Assembly: GCF_029871245.1 (NCBI RefSeq)
Contig: NZ_SSON01000052.1
Coordinates: forward strand, 25,053-89,052
Direction: 5' to 3'
Source: Pseudomonas sp. BN102
GTDB lineage: Bacteria > Pseudomonadota > Gammaproteobacteria > Pseudomonadales > Pseudomonadaceae
Length of the DNA: 64,000 nucleotides
Part shown: piece by piece, positions 27,215 to 40,148 of the stretch
Layout: each line of letters starts with the position of its first letter
Numbering within the stretch: position 1 is the stretch's first letter
Position numbers and translations under genes: made by a program
Notes under the pieces: model-generated
The model's input: only the letters and a program-made list of their open reading frames with translations
Told to the model about the DNA's origin: nothing
Databases searched by the model: none

Positions 27215-27350
27215 GTGGCTCTCCTGATCGATGAGTAAGCGAACGGATGCGCCATGGCATCCGCAGGCTGCCCATTTCAGTGGCAGGAGGTATCGCCGAT
27301 ATGTCCGGCGTCAGCGGCCATTGCCGCGCAAAGTGTCGGCGGCTGTCCCG

Positions 27351-27470
27351 GATACAGGCTGATACGCGCGCCGGCCGTGCAAGCGCAGGTATCAGGCCGA
27401 CGCTGGATACACTGCAATACAAAGGGCAGCGGGCAAGCGTGGGCGGGCCCGATACACTAGCCTCGGATAC
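27351..27470 (+). promoter_or_regulatory. array of GATAC direct repeats in front of the two-component system
   Basis: GATAC occurs at 27351-27355 and 27361-27365 (10-bp phasing), 27406-27410 with AATAC at 27416-27420 (10-bp phasing), and 27451-27455 with 27466-27470 (15 bp); a reverse GTATC is at 27389-27393. Two pairs read GGATACAGGCTGATAC and GGATACACTGCAATAC. OmpR-family regulators bind tandem half-sites about one helical turn apart, so these are candidate sites for the adjacent regulator. The same element stands before the EGKCG-peptide gene. Confidence 0.7.
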
Positions 27471-27487
27471 CTGAGCGAGGACCTCCC

Positions 27488-28228
27488 ATGGAACATATCG
27501 ATCACATCCTGATCGTCGACGACGACCGGGAAATCCGCGAGCTGGTCGGTAATTACCTGAAGAAGAACGGCCTGCGCGTCAGCTTGGCCGCGGACGGCCG
27601 GCAGATGCGTGCCTTTCTCGAAGCCAACGTGGTCGACCTGATCGTCCTCGACATCATGATGCCCGGCGACGATGGCCTGCGCCTGTGCCGCGAGTTGCGC
27701 GTGGGCAAGCACAAGGCCACGCCAGTGCTGATGCTCACCGCCCGAAACGAGGAGACCGACCGCATCATCGGCCTGGAAATGGGCGCCGACGACTATCTGA
27801 CCAAACCCTTCTCGGCCCGCGAGCTACTGGCGCGGATCAACGCCGTGCTGCGGCGCACGCGCATGCTGCCGCCGAACCTGCAGATCAGCGACAGCAGCCG
27901 GCTGATCGGCTTCGGCAAGTGGCGCCTGGACACCACCGCGCGGCACTTGCTGGACACCGACGACACCCTGGTCGCCCTGAGCGGCGCCGAATACCGCCTG
28001 TTGCGGGTGTTCCTCGACCATCCGCAACGGGTGCTCAGCCGCGAGCAGTTGCTGAACCTGACCCAGGGTCGCGAAGCGGACGTCTTCGACCGCTCCATCG
28101 ACCTGCTGGTGAGCCGGCTGCGCCAGCGCCTGCAGGACGACGCCCGCGAGCCGGCCTGCATCAAGACCGTGCGCAACGAGGGCTACGTCTTCGCCCTACC
28201 CGTGCAACTGCTCGAGCCGAGGACGTGA
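27488..28228 (+). CDS. OmpR-family response regulator
   Basis: 246 residues: receiver domain (acidic pocket DDD at 11-13, phospho-acceptor D55 in LIVLDIMMPGDDG, conserved TKPFSA lysine) and a C-terminal OmpR/PhoB winged helix (ALSGAEYRLLRVFLDHPQRVLSREQLL ... DRSIDLLVSRLRQRL ... IKTVRNEGYVF). Its stop overlaps the kinase start (TGATG). It is divergent from the DUF2790/DipZ genes. GATAC direct repeats in its own promoter and in front of the peptide operon at 33.4 kb suggest autoregulation and control of that operon. Confidence 0.93.
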   Translation: MEHIDHILIVDDDREIRELVGNYLKKNGLRVSLAADGRQMRAFLEANVVDLIVLDIMMPGDDGLRLCRELRVGKHKATPVLMLTARNEETDRIIGLEMGADDYLTKPFSARELLARINAVLRRTRMLPPNLQISDSSRLIGFGKWRLDTTARHLLDTDDTLVALSGAEYRLLRVFLDHPQRVLSREQLLNLTQGREADVFDRSIDLLVSRLRQRLQDDAREPACIKTVRNEGYVFALPVQLLEPRT

Positions 28229-29535
28229 TGCCCCTGTCCCTCTGGCCGCGCACACTGGCCGCCCGCCTGGCGCTGATCTTCCTCACCGGCCTGATACTGG
28301 CCTACGGGCTGTCCTTCGCTTCGCAGTTCTACGAGCGTTACCAGACCGGGCGCAATGTCATGCTCGGCAACCTGGAGCACGACGTGAGCACCGCCGTGGC
28401 GCTGATCGATCGCCTGCCGGCAGAGGAACGTGCCACCTGGCTTTCACTCCTGGAGCGGCGCAACTACCGCTACCGTCTTGATGGGGGCCTGCCCGGCGAG
28501 TCGATGGACATGGCCCAACCACACATGGCCGCGACCTCCATCCAACGGGCCATCGGCCAGCGCTACGCCCTGCGCTTCGAGACCATTCCTGGACCGCACC
28601 CGCACTTCCAGGCGCACCTGGTTCTGAGCGACGGCCGCCCGCTGACAGTGGACGTCACCCCCGGGCCCATCCCGGTGGCTCAGTGGCTGCCGGTAGTCCT
28701 GATCCTGCAATTGGCGCTGCTGCTGGCCTGCACCTGGCTGGCAGTGCGACTGGCAGTCCGTCCGCTGACCCGCCTGGCCCAGGCCGTCGACCATCTCGAC
28801 CCAGATGCCCCCGGCCCGGACCTGGACGAGAGCGGACCACGCGAAGTGGCCTACGCCGCCCGCGCCTTCAATGCCCTGCAGGGCCGCATCGCCGACTACC
28901 TGAAGGAGCGCATGCAACTGCTGGCGGCGATATCCCACGACCTGCAGACGCCCATCACCCGCATGAAGCTGCGCGTCGAGCAGATGGACGCCTCGCCGGA
29001 ACGGGAACGCCTGTGGAGCGACCTGAACGAAATGCAGCACCTGGTGCGCGAAGGCGTGGCCTACGCGCGCAGCATGGACAGCAGCAGCGAGGCCCCCTGC
29101 CGGGTGGATCTTGACGCCTTCCTCGACAGTCTGGTCTGCGACTACCAGGACAGTGGCCAGGCGGTGAGCCTTGACGGCACCAGCAGCGCATTGCTGGAAA
29201 CCCGCCCCCACGCCCTGCGCCGGGTATTGAGCAACCTGATCGACAACGCCCTGAAGTTCGGCGGCAGCGCTCAGCTGGCGGTGCAACGCAATGTGCAAGG
29301 CAATGTACAGGTGCAGGTGCTGGACAACGGGCCGGGCATCGCTGAAGAAGAACTGGCCGAGGTGTTCAAGCCTTTCTACCGAGTGGAGAGCTCGCGCAAC
29401 CGCAGCACCGGCGGAACCGGTCTGGGGCTGGCCATCGCCCAGCAGCTGAGCCAGGCCCTTGGCGCTCGCCTGACTCTTCGCAATCGTGAAAGCGGTGGCC
29501 TGTGCGCGCAACTTGAATTCGGCACCACGGCCTGA
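28228..29535 (+). CDS. sensor histidine kinase partner of the OmpR-type regulator
   Basis: 435 residues with two transmembrane helices (about 12-32 and 152-172) enclosing a periplasmic sensor of about 115 residues, then HAMP, HisKA with H237 in [17 protein letters not shown], and HATPase_c ([31 protein letters not shown]). The sensor region contains a His/Met-containing stretch ([14 protein letters not shown] and GPHPHFQAH), compatible with metal sensing but not proof. Start overlaps the regulator stop by one base. Confidence 0.92.
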   Translation: MPLSLWPRTLAARLALIFLTGLILAYGLSFASQFYERYQTGRNVMLGNLEHDVSTAVALIDRLPAEERATWLSLLERRNYRYRLDGGLPGESMDMAQPHMAATSIQRAIGQRYALRFETIPGPHPHFQAHLVLSDGRPLTVDVTPGPIPVAQWLPVVLILQLALLLACTWLAVRLAVRPLTRLAQAVDHLDPDAPGPDLDESGPREVAYAARAFNALQGRIADYLKERMQLLAAISHDLQTPITRMKLRVEQMDASPERERLWSDLNEMQHLVREGVAYARSMDSSSEAPCRVDLDAFLDSLVCDYQDSGQAVSLDGTSSALLETRPHALRRVLSNLIDNALKFGGSAQLAVQRNVQGNVQVQVLDNGPGIAEEELAEVFKPFYRVESSRNRSTGGTGLGLAIAQQLSQALGARLTLRNRESGGLCAQLEFGTTA

Positions 29536-29657
29536 TGCGCCGTACACAGGAATACACGACGGGTTGCGGCGGACACATCCAGGACAAGGCCCCCTGCCAG
29601 CATGGGCACAAGAGCAACGGCATCCCGCCGATGCGCCCCAGTCGAAGGAGCCCGCCC

Positions 29658-30155
29658 ATGACCACGCTCGCCTTATCCCCGTTCAAGTACGCCCACCACC
29701 AACTCGACCGCCTGGGCGCCTGGAGCGCCGACCTGCCGCTGCGCCTGTTCCTCGCCTGGGAATTCTTCGAATCCGGCCTGGAGAAATGGAACGGCCAGAA
29801 CTGGTTCGTTGATATCCAGTCCGCCTTCCCATTCCCGTTCAACCTGCTCCCGGCCGAGCTGAGCTGGCAGTTGTCGATGTGGGCCGAGTTGATCGCGCCC
29901 CTGCTCTTGCTGCTCGGCCTCGGTACCCGCTTCGCCAGCCTGGTGCTGATGGTGCTGACCCTGGTGGCCATCGCCGCCGTGCACTGGCCGGCGCACTGGT
30001 CGAGCCTGTCGGAGCTCGCCCTGGGCTACTCCATCAGCGACAAGGGCTACGGCAATTACAAGCTGCCGCTGATCTACCTGGTGGCGCTGCTGCCCCTGCT
30101 GCTCAAGGGCGCCGGACGCTTCAGCCTGGATGCCCTGCTGCGCCGCAAGGCCTGA
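29658..30155 (+). CDS. DoxX-family membrane protein
   Basis: 165 residues with four predicted transmembrane helices ([54 protein letters not shown], then [15 protein letters not shown]). DoxX-type proteins are a common fourth component (BufD/HvfD) of MNIO peptide operons, and such an operon lies 0.9 kb away. The ATG at 29658 follows AAGGAG; the frame is also open in phase back to an ATG at 29535 that overlaps the kinase stop, giving an optional Cys/His-bearing 41-residue extension. Cotranscribed with the two-component system; followed by a strong terminator. Confidence 0.87.
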   Translation: MTTLALSPFKYAHHQLDRLGAWSADLPLRLFLAWEFFESGLEKWNGQNWFVDIQSAFPFPFNLLPAELSWQLSMWAELIAPLLLLLGLGTRFASLVLMVLTLVAIAAVHWPAHWSSLSELALGYSISDKGYGNYKLPLIYLVALLPLLLKGAGRFSLDALLRRKA

Positions 30156-30173
30156 TCCCGGCAAGCAGGAAAC

Positions 30174-30206
30174 GCCCGCGCCTCCCAACGGAGGCGCGGG
30201 CTTTTT
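30174..30206 (+). terminator. rho-independent terminator after DoxX gene
   Basis: Perfect 12-bp stem GCCCGCGCCTCC / GGAGGCGCGGGC with a 4-nt loop, then TTTTT. Confidence 0.95.
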
Positions 30207-30282
30207 CATTGGTCCCAAAAAGTTGGCCTTCGTTCTGCGCTCTTCCATCCACCAAGCCCCGTGCCCGATGACTCCAGGCGAT

Positions 30283-30531
30283 CATTGTGGAAGCGATTTA
30301 AATCGCGAAAGCGGACCGCAGGTTCGCCCTTCGGCCGCTCAGGGGGCAGCTGCGCCGCCCTTGGCGAATGAATTCGCCCCCACGAAGAGCAAAAAGCGCG
30401 GGGTCGAGCCGTCTTCCATGGGGTGGCACCGACCATTGTGGGGGCGATTTCAATTGCGAAAGCGGACCGCAGGTTCGCCCATCGGACTCTCAGGGGGCAG
30501 CTGCGCTGCCCTTCGCGAATGAATTCGCACG
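30283..30531. repeat. two tandem copies of a ~100-bp REP-like repeat
   Basis: Copy 1 (30283-30382) and copy 2 (30434-30531) are offset by 151 bp. Shared segments include CATTGTGG, GCGAAAGCGGACCGCAGGTT, CAGGGGGCAGCTGCG and the near-palindrome GCGAATGAATTCGC. A related fragment lies at 49585-49628. They occupy most of the 436-bp gap between the convergent DoxX and OsmC genes, which otherwise holds only the two terminators. Confidence 0.85.
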
Positions 30532-30535
30532 AGAA

Positions 30536-30573
30536 CCAAAAAGCCCGCGCGCCTGGAAGGGCGCGCGGGCTTT
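30536..30573 (-). terminator. rho-independent terminator of the peptide/OsmC operon
   Basis: Stem GCCCGCGCGCC / GGCGCGCGGGC (30543-30553 with 30560-30570), 6-nt loop, followed on the minus strand by TTTTT. It lies 19 bp past the OsmC stop. Confidence 0.9.
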
Positions 30574-30591
30574 GGCCTCTGTGCAAGCCAA

Positions 30592-31014
30592 TCAGGGAAT
30601 ATCGAACGTCACCTCGATATTGCCGCGCGTGGACTTGGAGTACGGGCAGAGCTGGTGCGCCGCCTCCACCAGCCGCGCCTTGTCCTCGGTCGCCAGCCCG
30701 GGGAGCTCCACGGTCAGCTTGGCCGCGAGGGCAAAACCGCCGCCGACGGCGGTGCCCAGTGACACCTCGGCGGCCACCGCCACATCTTCCGGCAGGCGGA
30801 TCTCCAAGCTCTGCCCGGCGCGATGCAGGGCACCGATGAAGCAGGCCGACCAGCCAACGCCCAACAACTGCTCGGGATTGCTGCCCGGATGCCCCGAGCC
30901 GGGCTTGCTCAGGCGTACATCCAACTCGCCGTCCGAGGATGCGCCGCGTCCATCGCGGCCACCGGTGGTGCGGGTCTTGCCGGTGTAAATGATGTTTTCC
31001 AGGGTATCTGTCAC
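30592..31014 (-). CDS. Ohr/OsmC-family peroxide reductase
   Basis: 140-residue OsmC-fold protein of the Ohr subgroup. Reactive Cys pair is C58 in GWSACFIGAL and C123 in QLCPYSKSTRGNIEV; the conserved Arg of GGRDGRG is present. Reduces organic hydroperoxides using dithiols. The start is a GTG at 31014 backed by AAGGAGA, as no ATG is available. Last gene of the operon with the EGKCG precursor, MNIO and DUF2063 genes (47-bp gap), an unusual addition to that system. Paralogue at 41344-41799. Confidence 0.9.
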   Translation of the reverse strand: MTDTLENIIYTGKTRTTGGRDGRGASSDGELDVRLSKPGSGHPGSNPEQLLGVGWSACFIGALHRAGQSLEIRLPEDVAVAAEVSLGTAVGGGFALAAKLTVELPGLATEDKARLVEAAHQLCPYSKSTRGNIEVTFDIP

Positions 31015-31061
31015 GCTGAGTCTCCTTGGGGAGTACGGGATAGTGCCGGCGGGAACCGGCG

Positions 31062-31820
31062 TCAGGTTGCGCGTTGGACGCGGGTGCCGAGCACCACGCC
31101 CTGAGCGCGCAGGTTTTCCAGCAAAGCCAGGCCCTGCGGCAGGATGCTGGCGCTGTCGACGCCGAGGGCTTCGGCCAGTGCCTGCAGGTGCTGGCGACCG
31201 GTCCAGCACTGTGTCTGCAGCGAGTCGAGCAGCGCATGGGCCAGCGGCGCCAGGCGCGAGAAATGCACTTTCATGTCCGCGCCACGCCGGGCCAGCAGCA
31301 GGGTCGGCTGCTCGGGCGCTTCCTGCGGCAGGTAGTCGGGACCGATTTCGCTCACCGGCCACTGGTAGGCCAGCGGCCAGGCCAGGTTCGACAGCAGCGG
31401 AACCCCTTCGAGCAGGTCGGCCTCCGGGTCGTGGGCGGGCTCGCGCCTGTCGCTCAGGAGCAGCGCGGCCTCCACCCACTCATAGTGAGCCAGTTCCACC
31501 ACCCAGGGCGGCAGGTCCAGGGCATCCCCTCCACCCTCCGCCAGATAGTCGACGAACTCCCCGGAGATCTCGGTGAACAAGGGCGTCTGGCAGCGATAGT
31601 CGGCGTAGAAGGACTCGATCAACGCCTGCCATCTCTTCGCCCCGAGGCTGGCGCGCATGACCGGGAAGCCACCTGCCAGCAGGGACTCCACATTGCCGAA
31701 GAACAACTGTCGGTACACCGCCAGGCGCCGCGCCTCGATACCGGGCGGCGGCGCGTTGTGCTGCGGGTCACGCACGTAGCGCGCCATGCTCATCAGCTGG
31801 TCATGCAGTACCTCATGCAT
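31062..31820 (-). CDS. hvfC: DUF2063 partner protein of the MNIO enzyme (HvfC/BufC-like)
   Basis: 252 residues. N-terminal DUF2063 putative DNA-binding-like domain ([29 protein letters not shown], about 32-60) followed by a mixed C-terminal region. In bufferin/HvfA-type clusters this protein pairs with the DUF692 enzyme and presents the precursor peptide. It overlaps the stop of the DUF692 gene by 8 bp with GAGGTG as ribosome site, so the two are translationally coupled. Despite the domain name, a role in transcription is unlikely. Confidence 0.9.
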   Translation of the reverse strand: MHEVLHDQLMSMARYVRDPQHNAPPPGIEARRLAVYRQLFFGNVESLLAGGFPVMRASLGAKRWQALIESFYADYRCQTPLFTEISGEFVDYLAEGGGDALDLPPWVVELAHYEWVEAALLLSDRREPAHDPEADLLEGVPLLSNLAWPLAYQWPVSEIGPDYLPQEAPEQPTLLLARRGADMKVHFSRLAPLAHALLDSLQTQCWTGRQHLQALAEALGVDSASILPQGLALLENLRAQGVVLGTRVQRAT

Positions 31821-32661
31821 GACGCACCTCCAGCCAGGCAATGGCAGCTTGCTGCCGCACGCGGATCTGCTCGACCTCACCCAGCAGTTCCGCCAGCGGC
31901 GGGAAGTTGAAGTCGCGCTCCAGCAGGGTGGGCAGCGCACCGAAGCGCTGGTAGGCCTGTTCCAGCAAGGCCCAAACGTCACCCTTCACCCGGGCGCCAT
32001 GGGTATCAATCTTCAGGTCCGGCGCTTCGTCGTAATGGCCGGCCACATGCATGTACACGACCCGCTCCACCGGCAGCGCAGCCAGGTACTCGGCGGCGTC
32101 GTAACCGTGGTTGATCGAGTTGACGAAGAGGTTGTTGACGTCCAGCAGCAGGTCGCAGTCGGCCTCCTCCAGTACCGCGCGGAGAAAGTCGATCTCTCTC
32201 AGTGCCTGGTAGGGAGCCGCGTAGTAGGAAATGTTCTCCACCGCGATGCGCCGCTCCAGGGCGTCCTGTGCCTGGCGGATGCGCGCGGCGACATGAAGCA
32301 CCGCCTCTTCGGTGAAGGGCAGCGGCAGCAGGTCGTAGAGCTGTCCGTCGTCCGAGCAGTAGCTCAGGTGCTCGCTGAAGAACGCCACCTTGTGCTGGTC
32401 GAGGAATTCACGGGTGCGCCGCAGTAGCTCGCGGTCCAGCGGTGCCGGACCGCCAAGGGACAGCGACAGGCCGTGGCAGGCCAGCGGAAAGCGCTCGGCG
32501 ATACTGGCCAGACCGTCACCCTGGCGGCCACCGACCTTGATCCAGTTGTCCGGTGTGCATTCCAGGAAATCCACGGCGCCGGCATCCATCGCCAACAGTT
32601 CGGGCAGCAATGCGCGGCGCAAGCCGAGGCCCGCACCATGGGGGAAAGACGCAGTGGTCAT
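31813..32661 (-). CDS. hvfB: DUF692 multinuclear non-heme iron oxidase (MNIO; HvfB/BufB-like)
   Basis: 282-residue TIM-barrel protein of the DUF692/MNIO family. Candidate iron ligands typical of the family are seen: E34, H63, H98 (FSEHLSY), E142 (VENISYY), D174 and N176 ([10 protein letters not shown]), H205/H209 (YMHVAGH), D219/H221 (DTHG) and E249 (LERD). MNIOs convert Cys residues of precursor peptides, for example to oxazolone/thioamide or thiooxazole groups that bind copper. Sits between the EGKCG precursor gene (69-bp gap) and its DUF2063 partner. ATG at 32661 has CTCTGGAG upstream. Confidence 0.94.
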   Translation of the reverse strand: MTTASFPHGAGLGLRRALLPELLAMDAGAVDFLECTPDNWIKVGGRQGDGLASIAERFPLACHGLSLSLGGPAPLDRELLRRTREFLDQHKVAFFSEHLSYCSDDGQLYDLLPLPFTEEAVLHVAARIRQAQDALERRIAVENISYYAAPYQALREIDFLRAVLEEADCDLLLDVNNLFVNSINHGYDAAEYLAALPVERVVYMHVAGHYDEAPDLKIDTHGARVKGDVWALLEQAYQRFGALPTLLERDFNFPPLAELLGEVEQIRVRQQAAIAWLEVRHA

Positions 32662-32730
32662 GGTAATTCTCCAGAGGAGTGGAACCCTCCCCGGCCACGG
32701 GCGCAGGGAGGGAGGCACAAGCGCCGCGAA

Positions 32731-33258
32731 TCAGTTCTTGGCCTGGCTCAGCTTGGTGAACAGCTCGGTGGGCACTTTCTTGCCGTTGGAGGTGTACTGA
32801 TTGCTGCGGAATTTGTAGACCTCGCCTTCGGAGAGGAAACCGTCTGCGTTGGTGTCCATCGCCTTGAATTCCGCACCACCCTTCGGGGCCACGGCCAGGA
32901 GTTCCTTGAGCGAAACGCGGCCGTCGTCATCGGTGTCGGTGCGGGCGAAGGAGGCATCGCCACACTTGCCTTCCCCGCACTTGCCTTCGGCCGCCTTGGC
33001 GCTACCGGCTTCGGCGGCACCGCACTTGCCTTCACCACACTTGCCTTCAGCGTTGGTGGCCTTGTCGCTGGCCTCGGCTGCGCCACATTTGCCTTCGCCA
33101 CACTTGCCCTCACCGGCTTTGTCGGCAGCGGCCAGCAGGTAGCCCTGCGGCAGCGCCTCCACGGCGAAAGCGGTGGACGAGGCCAGGTTGATGCCGCCGG
33201 CCAGGGCGACAGCGATCAGGCCGATACGGGTCTTGCTCGAGATTTGGGAACGGGACAT
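32731..33258 (-). CDS. hvfA: secreted EGKCG-repeat RiPP precursor fused to two EF-hands (HvfA/bufferin-like)
   Basis: 175 residues. Signal peptide about 1-32 (SSTAFA-VEA). Residues 50-100 carry six EGKCG pentapeptides in three doublets (50-59, 71-80, 91-100), each doublet separated by Ala-rich linkers, so the six Cys (53, 58, 74, 79, 94, 99) are the only Cys. Residues 108-119 and 135-146 form two canonical EF-hand loops (DTDDDGRVSLKE and DTNADGFLSEGE). EGKCG motifs are MNIO substrates in HvfA-type virulence-linked copper-binding peptides. First gene of the operon with hvfB, hvfC and an Ohr protein. The EF-hand fusion suggests joint calcium and copper binding; that is inference. Confidence 0.93.
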   Translation of the reverse strand: MSRSQISSKTRIGLIAVALAGGINLASSTAFAVEALPQGYLLAAADKAGEGKCGEGKCGAAEASDKATNAEGKCGEGKCGAAEAGSAKAAEGKCGEGKCGDASFARTDTDDDGRVSLKELLAVAPKGGAEFKAMDTNADGFLSEGEVYKFRSNQYTSNGKKVPTELFTKLSQAKN

Positions 33259-33734
33259 GGTGTTTCTCCGGATACTGGGCGCGGCCAGACCGCGCGGGTC
33301 ATGCCACAAGGGCCTTGGAACCCTGGAGCGAGGCGCCTGGGCGGCCCTCGATCGGGTGTGGCCATTTCGCCGCAGCCATGTATCCCCGACGTATCCGCCG
33401 CCAGGAGCATTTGTAAGCCAGTCGCCGTGCGCCGGGGCCGGATACACAGCGATACATCGAACGCGGCGCTCGTCCACGAAGCGGTTGCACCTCCAGTTGG
33501 CTTGCGGGGGGCTCGAGGAGCGGGAATGATGGACCAGCCCCTTCTTTGCTACCTTGTGAATACCGCCTCACGAGCTCTACCAGGGCATTCCGGCAAGCAT
33601 TACCCTGCTGGGGGCGGGTCAGGCGGCAGTGGCAAAGGGTATGAAGCCGGTCTCTGCACCCACAGAACAACAACTACAATGCGCCTGGCAATTCAGTCGA
33701 AACCGCCAGCAAACTTCGCAATAGGGACGCCCTT
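33259..33734. other. 476-bp divergent intergenic region upstream of the peptide operon
   Basis: No gene supported. It contains the GATAC repeats at 33380-33455 about 120-200 bp upstream of the precursor start. The right half should hold the promoter of the diguanylate cyclase gene; nothing specific is recognised there. Confidence 0.5.
33380..33455 (-). promoter_or_regulatory. GATAC direct-repeat sites upstream of the EGKCG precursor gene
   Basis: GATAC at 33441-33445 and 33451-33455 form GGATACACAGCGATAC with 10-bp phasing; GTATC at 33380-33384 and 33391-33395 (11-bp phasing) are the same element on the other strand. The pair is nearly identical to GGATACAGGCTGATAC and GGATACACTGCAATAC before the two-component genes 6 kb away. 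Candidate binding sites of that OmpR-type regulator. Confidence 0.68.
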
Positions 33735-34655
33735 ATGCCTGGGCTTGACGATGGACCGAGCGTGATCCTGATCATCGACGACAGCGCCGATAGCATTCGC
33801 CTGCTGAGCAGCATGCTCAAGGATCAGGGACAGATCCTGTTCGCCACCAGCGGGGAAACGGGTATACGGCTGGCGCAACAGCAGCAGCCGACCTTGATCC
33901 TGCTGGATGTCGAAATGTCCGGCATGAACGGCTACGAGGTCTGTGCCGCACTGAAAAACGATCCAGCCACCCAGGATTGCGCTGTCATCATCGTCACCGC
34001 CAACACCGGCATGGAGTACGAGATCAAGGCGCTGGAGGCCGGTGCGGTGGATTTCATCACCAAGCCGTTCAATCCGCCCGTGGTGCGGGCTCGGGTTCAG
34101 ACGCACCTGCGGTTGCAACGACAGACAACCCTGATGCGCCAGCTTGCCAACCGTGACGGTTTGACCGGGTTGTACAACCGCCGCTACTTCGATGAAGCCC
34201 TGTCGCTGGAGTTCGAGCGGCACCGACGGCAGCGATTGCCCTTGGCCGTGGCGCTCATCGACGTCGACCATTTCAAGGCCTACAACGATCACTACGGCCA
34301 CCCGCAGGGCGATGTCTGCCTGCAAAGCGTGGCCAAGGCCATCAATACCGTCTCCCGCCGTCCGGGTGAACTGGTGGCGCGCTACGGTGGCGAAGAGTTT
34401 GCAATCATCCTGCCCCATACCGACGCCCTTGGCGCCGAAAAGTACGGTGGGTGGCTCTGCGACCTCGTACGGGAGCTACGAATCGACCATCAATATTCGG
34501 CTACCGCGCCCATGGTGACCATCAGCGTCGGCATAGCCTCATTGGCGCCGCCCGTGCAGGGTTCCATGCAGCAGCTGATCGAGGCGACCGACAAGGCGCT
34601 CTACCAGGCGAAAACCGATGGCCGCGACCGCGCCACGGTATACCAGTGGCCATGA
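33735..34655 (+). CDS. response regulator with GGDEF diguanylate cyclase domain
   Basis: 306 residues. Receiver domain with D58 in LILLDVEMSGMNGYEV and conserved KPFNPP, then a GGDEF domain (DGLTGLYNRRYFDEAL, active site GGEEF at 218-222). Makes cyclic di-GMP from two GTP. The inhibitory I-site RxxD is altered to RPGE (209-212), so product feedback may be weak. It is 30 bp upstream of a large hybrid kinase on the same strand, whose HPt domain is a plausible phosphate donor. Confidence 0.93.
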   Translation: MPGLDDGPSVILIIDDSADSIRLLSSMLKDQGQILFATSGETGIRLAQQQQPTLILLDVEMSGMNGYEVCAALKNDPATQDCAVIIVTANTGMEYEIKALEAGAVDFITKPFNPPVVRARVQTHLRLQRQTTLMRQLANRDGLTGLYNRRYFDEALSLEFERHRRQRLPLAVALIDVDHFKAYNDHYGHPQGDVCLQSVAKAINTVSRRPGELVARYGGEEFAIILPHTDALGAEKYGGWLCDLVRELRIDHQYSATAPMVTISVGIASLAPPVQGSMQQLIEATDKALYQAKTDGRDRATVYQWP

Positions 34656-34685
34656 TCGCCATACGGATCGAAAGGGACGCACTCC

Positions 34686-39356
<4,671 letters not shown>

Positions 39357-39479
39357 CCCACCTCGGTTTTCAGCGTAAACCGGCGGCCCTGGCCACGCGC
39401 ATCACAGGCTGCCGCAGCCAGGCCGAAGACATCGTGCATTGGGCATCGCGCCCATCGGGGTGAAAGGAGCGCCAGGTCA

Positions 39480-40148
39480 TCAGACCCACTGGTCGTTGCG
39501 CTTGCGCCGCACCCGCAGCATGGTCGGCAGGATCAGCCCGGCGAGCAGCCCTGCACCGGCAATGCTGCCGCCGTAGACCATGTAGCGCATCAGCACCTGC
39601 TGGTTCTCCTCGCCCAACTGCGCCTGCACGTCGCGCAACTCGGCACGGGCCTCGCTCAGCTCGCTGTCCAGCGCCGTGCGCGCCGCCTGCAGTTCGTCGA
39701 TCAGCTTCTTGCGCGAATCCAGCGTCTCCTGCATGCCCTGAACGCGGGTCTTCCAGGTGTCATCGATGCCTTTCAGCTCAGCGCTGAGCTCGGCCACCTT
39801 CTGCTCCAATTGCGGTAGGCGCTCGGCCTGGCCGGGCACCTCCTGCAGGTCGCGGCTGGGAATCCACACGGTGTTACCGCTCTCGCCACGCACCTGGCTG
39901 TAATCCCCCTGGGTGCTCAGCAGCTCGACCTTCTGCCCGGAGCCGAGCGTACCGACGATGCGATAGCCATCGGTCGGGCCGCTACGCACATAAGTCGTCA
40001 GGCTATCGCTCACCCAGCGCGCATTGCCGGCGGCCTCCTCGGCCTGCACCGGGGCACCGATCGTCAGCAGGCCGCCTAGCAGGCAGGCACCGAGGGCGCG
40101 GGTCTGGAGCGGGGAAACACAGGCGGAGAAATGACGGAATAGGGACAT
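39480..40148 (-). CDS. YgiM-like SH3-domain membrane protein (TIGR04211 type)
   Basis: 222 residues: signal peptide (ACLLGGLLTIGAPVQAEE), bacterial SH3 domain (WVSDSLTTYVRSGPTDGYRIVGTLGSGQKVELL, about 30-95), a coiled coil of about 90 residues and a C-terminal transmembrane helix (YGGSIAGAGLLAGLILP) followed by a basic tail. The layout matches the YgiM family anchored in the inner membrane with the SH3 outside. ATG at 40148 chosen; a TTG two codons upstream is possible. Role in the envelope is unclear. Confidence 0.88.
   Translation of the reverse strand: MSLFRHFSACVSPLQTRALGACLLGGLLTIGAPVQAEEAAGNARWVSDSLTTYVRSGPTDGYRIVGTLGSGQKVELLSTQGDYSQVRGESGNTVWIPSRDLQEVPGQAERLPQLEQKVAELSAELKGIDDTWKTRVQGMQETLDSRKKLIDELQAARTALDSELSEARAELRDVQAQLGEENQQVLMRYMVYGGSIAGAGLLAGLILPTMLRVRRKRNDQWV

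Noticed and set aside
32940..33115. Short DNA repeats that resemble a CRISPR-like array
   Set aside because: They encode the EGKCG doublets of the secreted peptide; period is set by codons and there are no unique spacers of fixed length.
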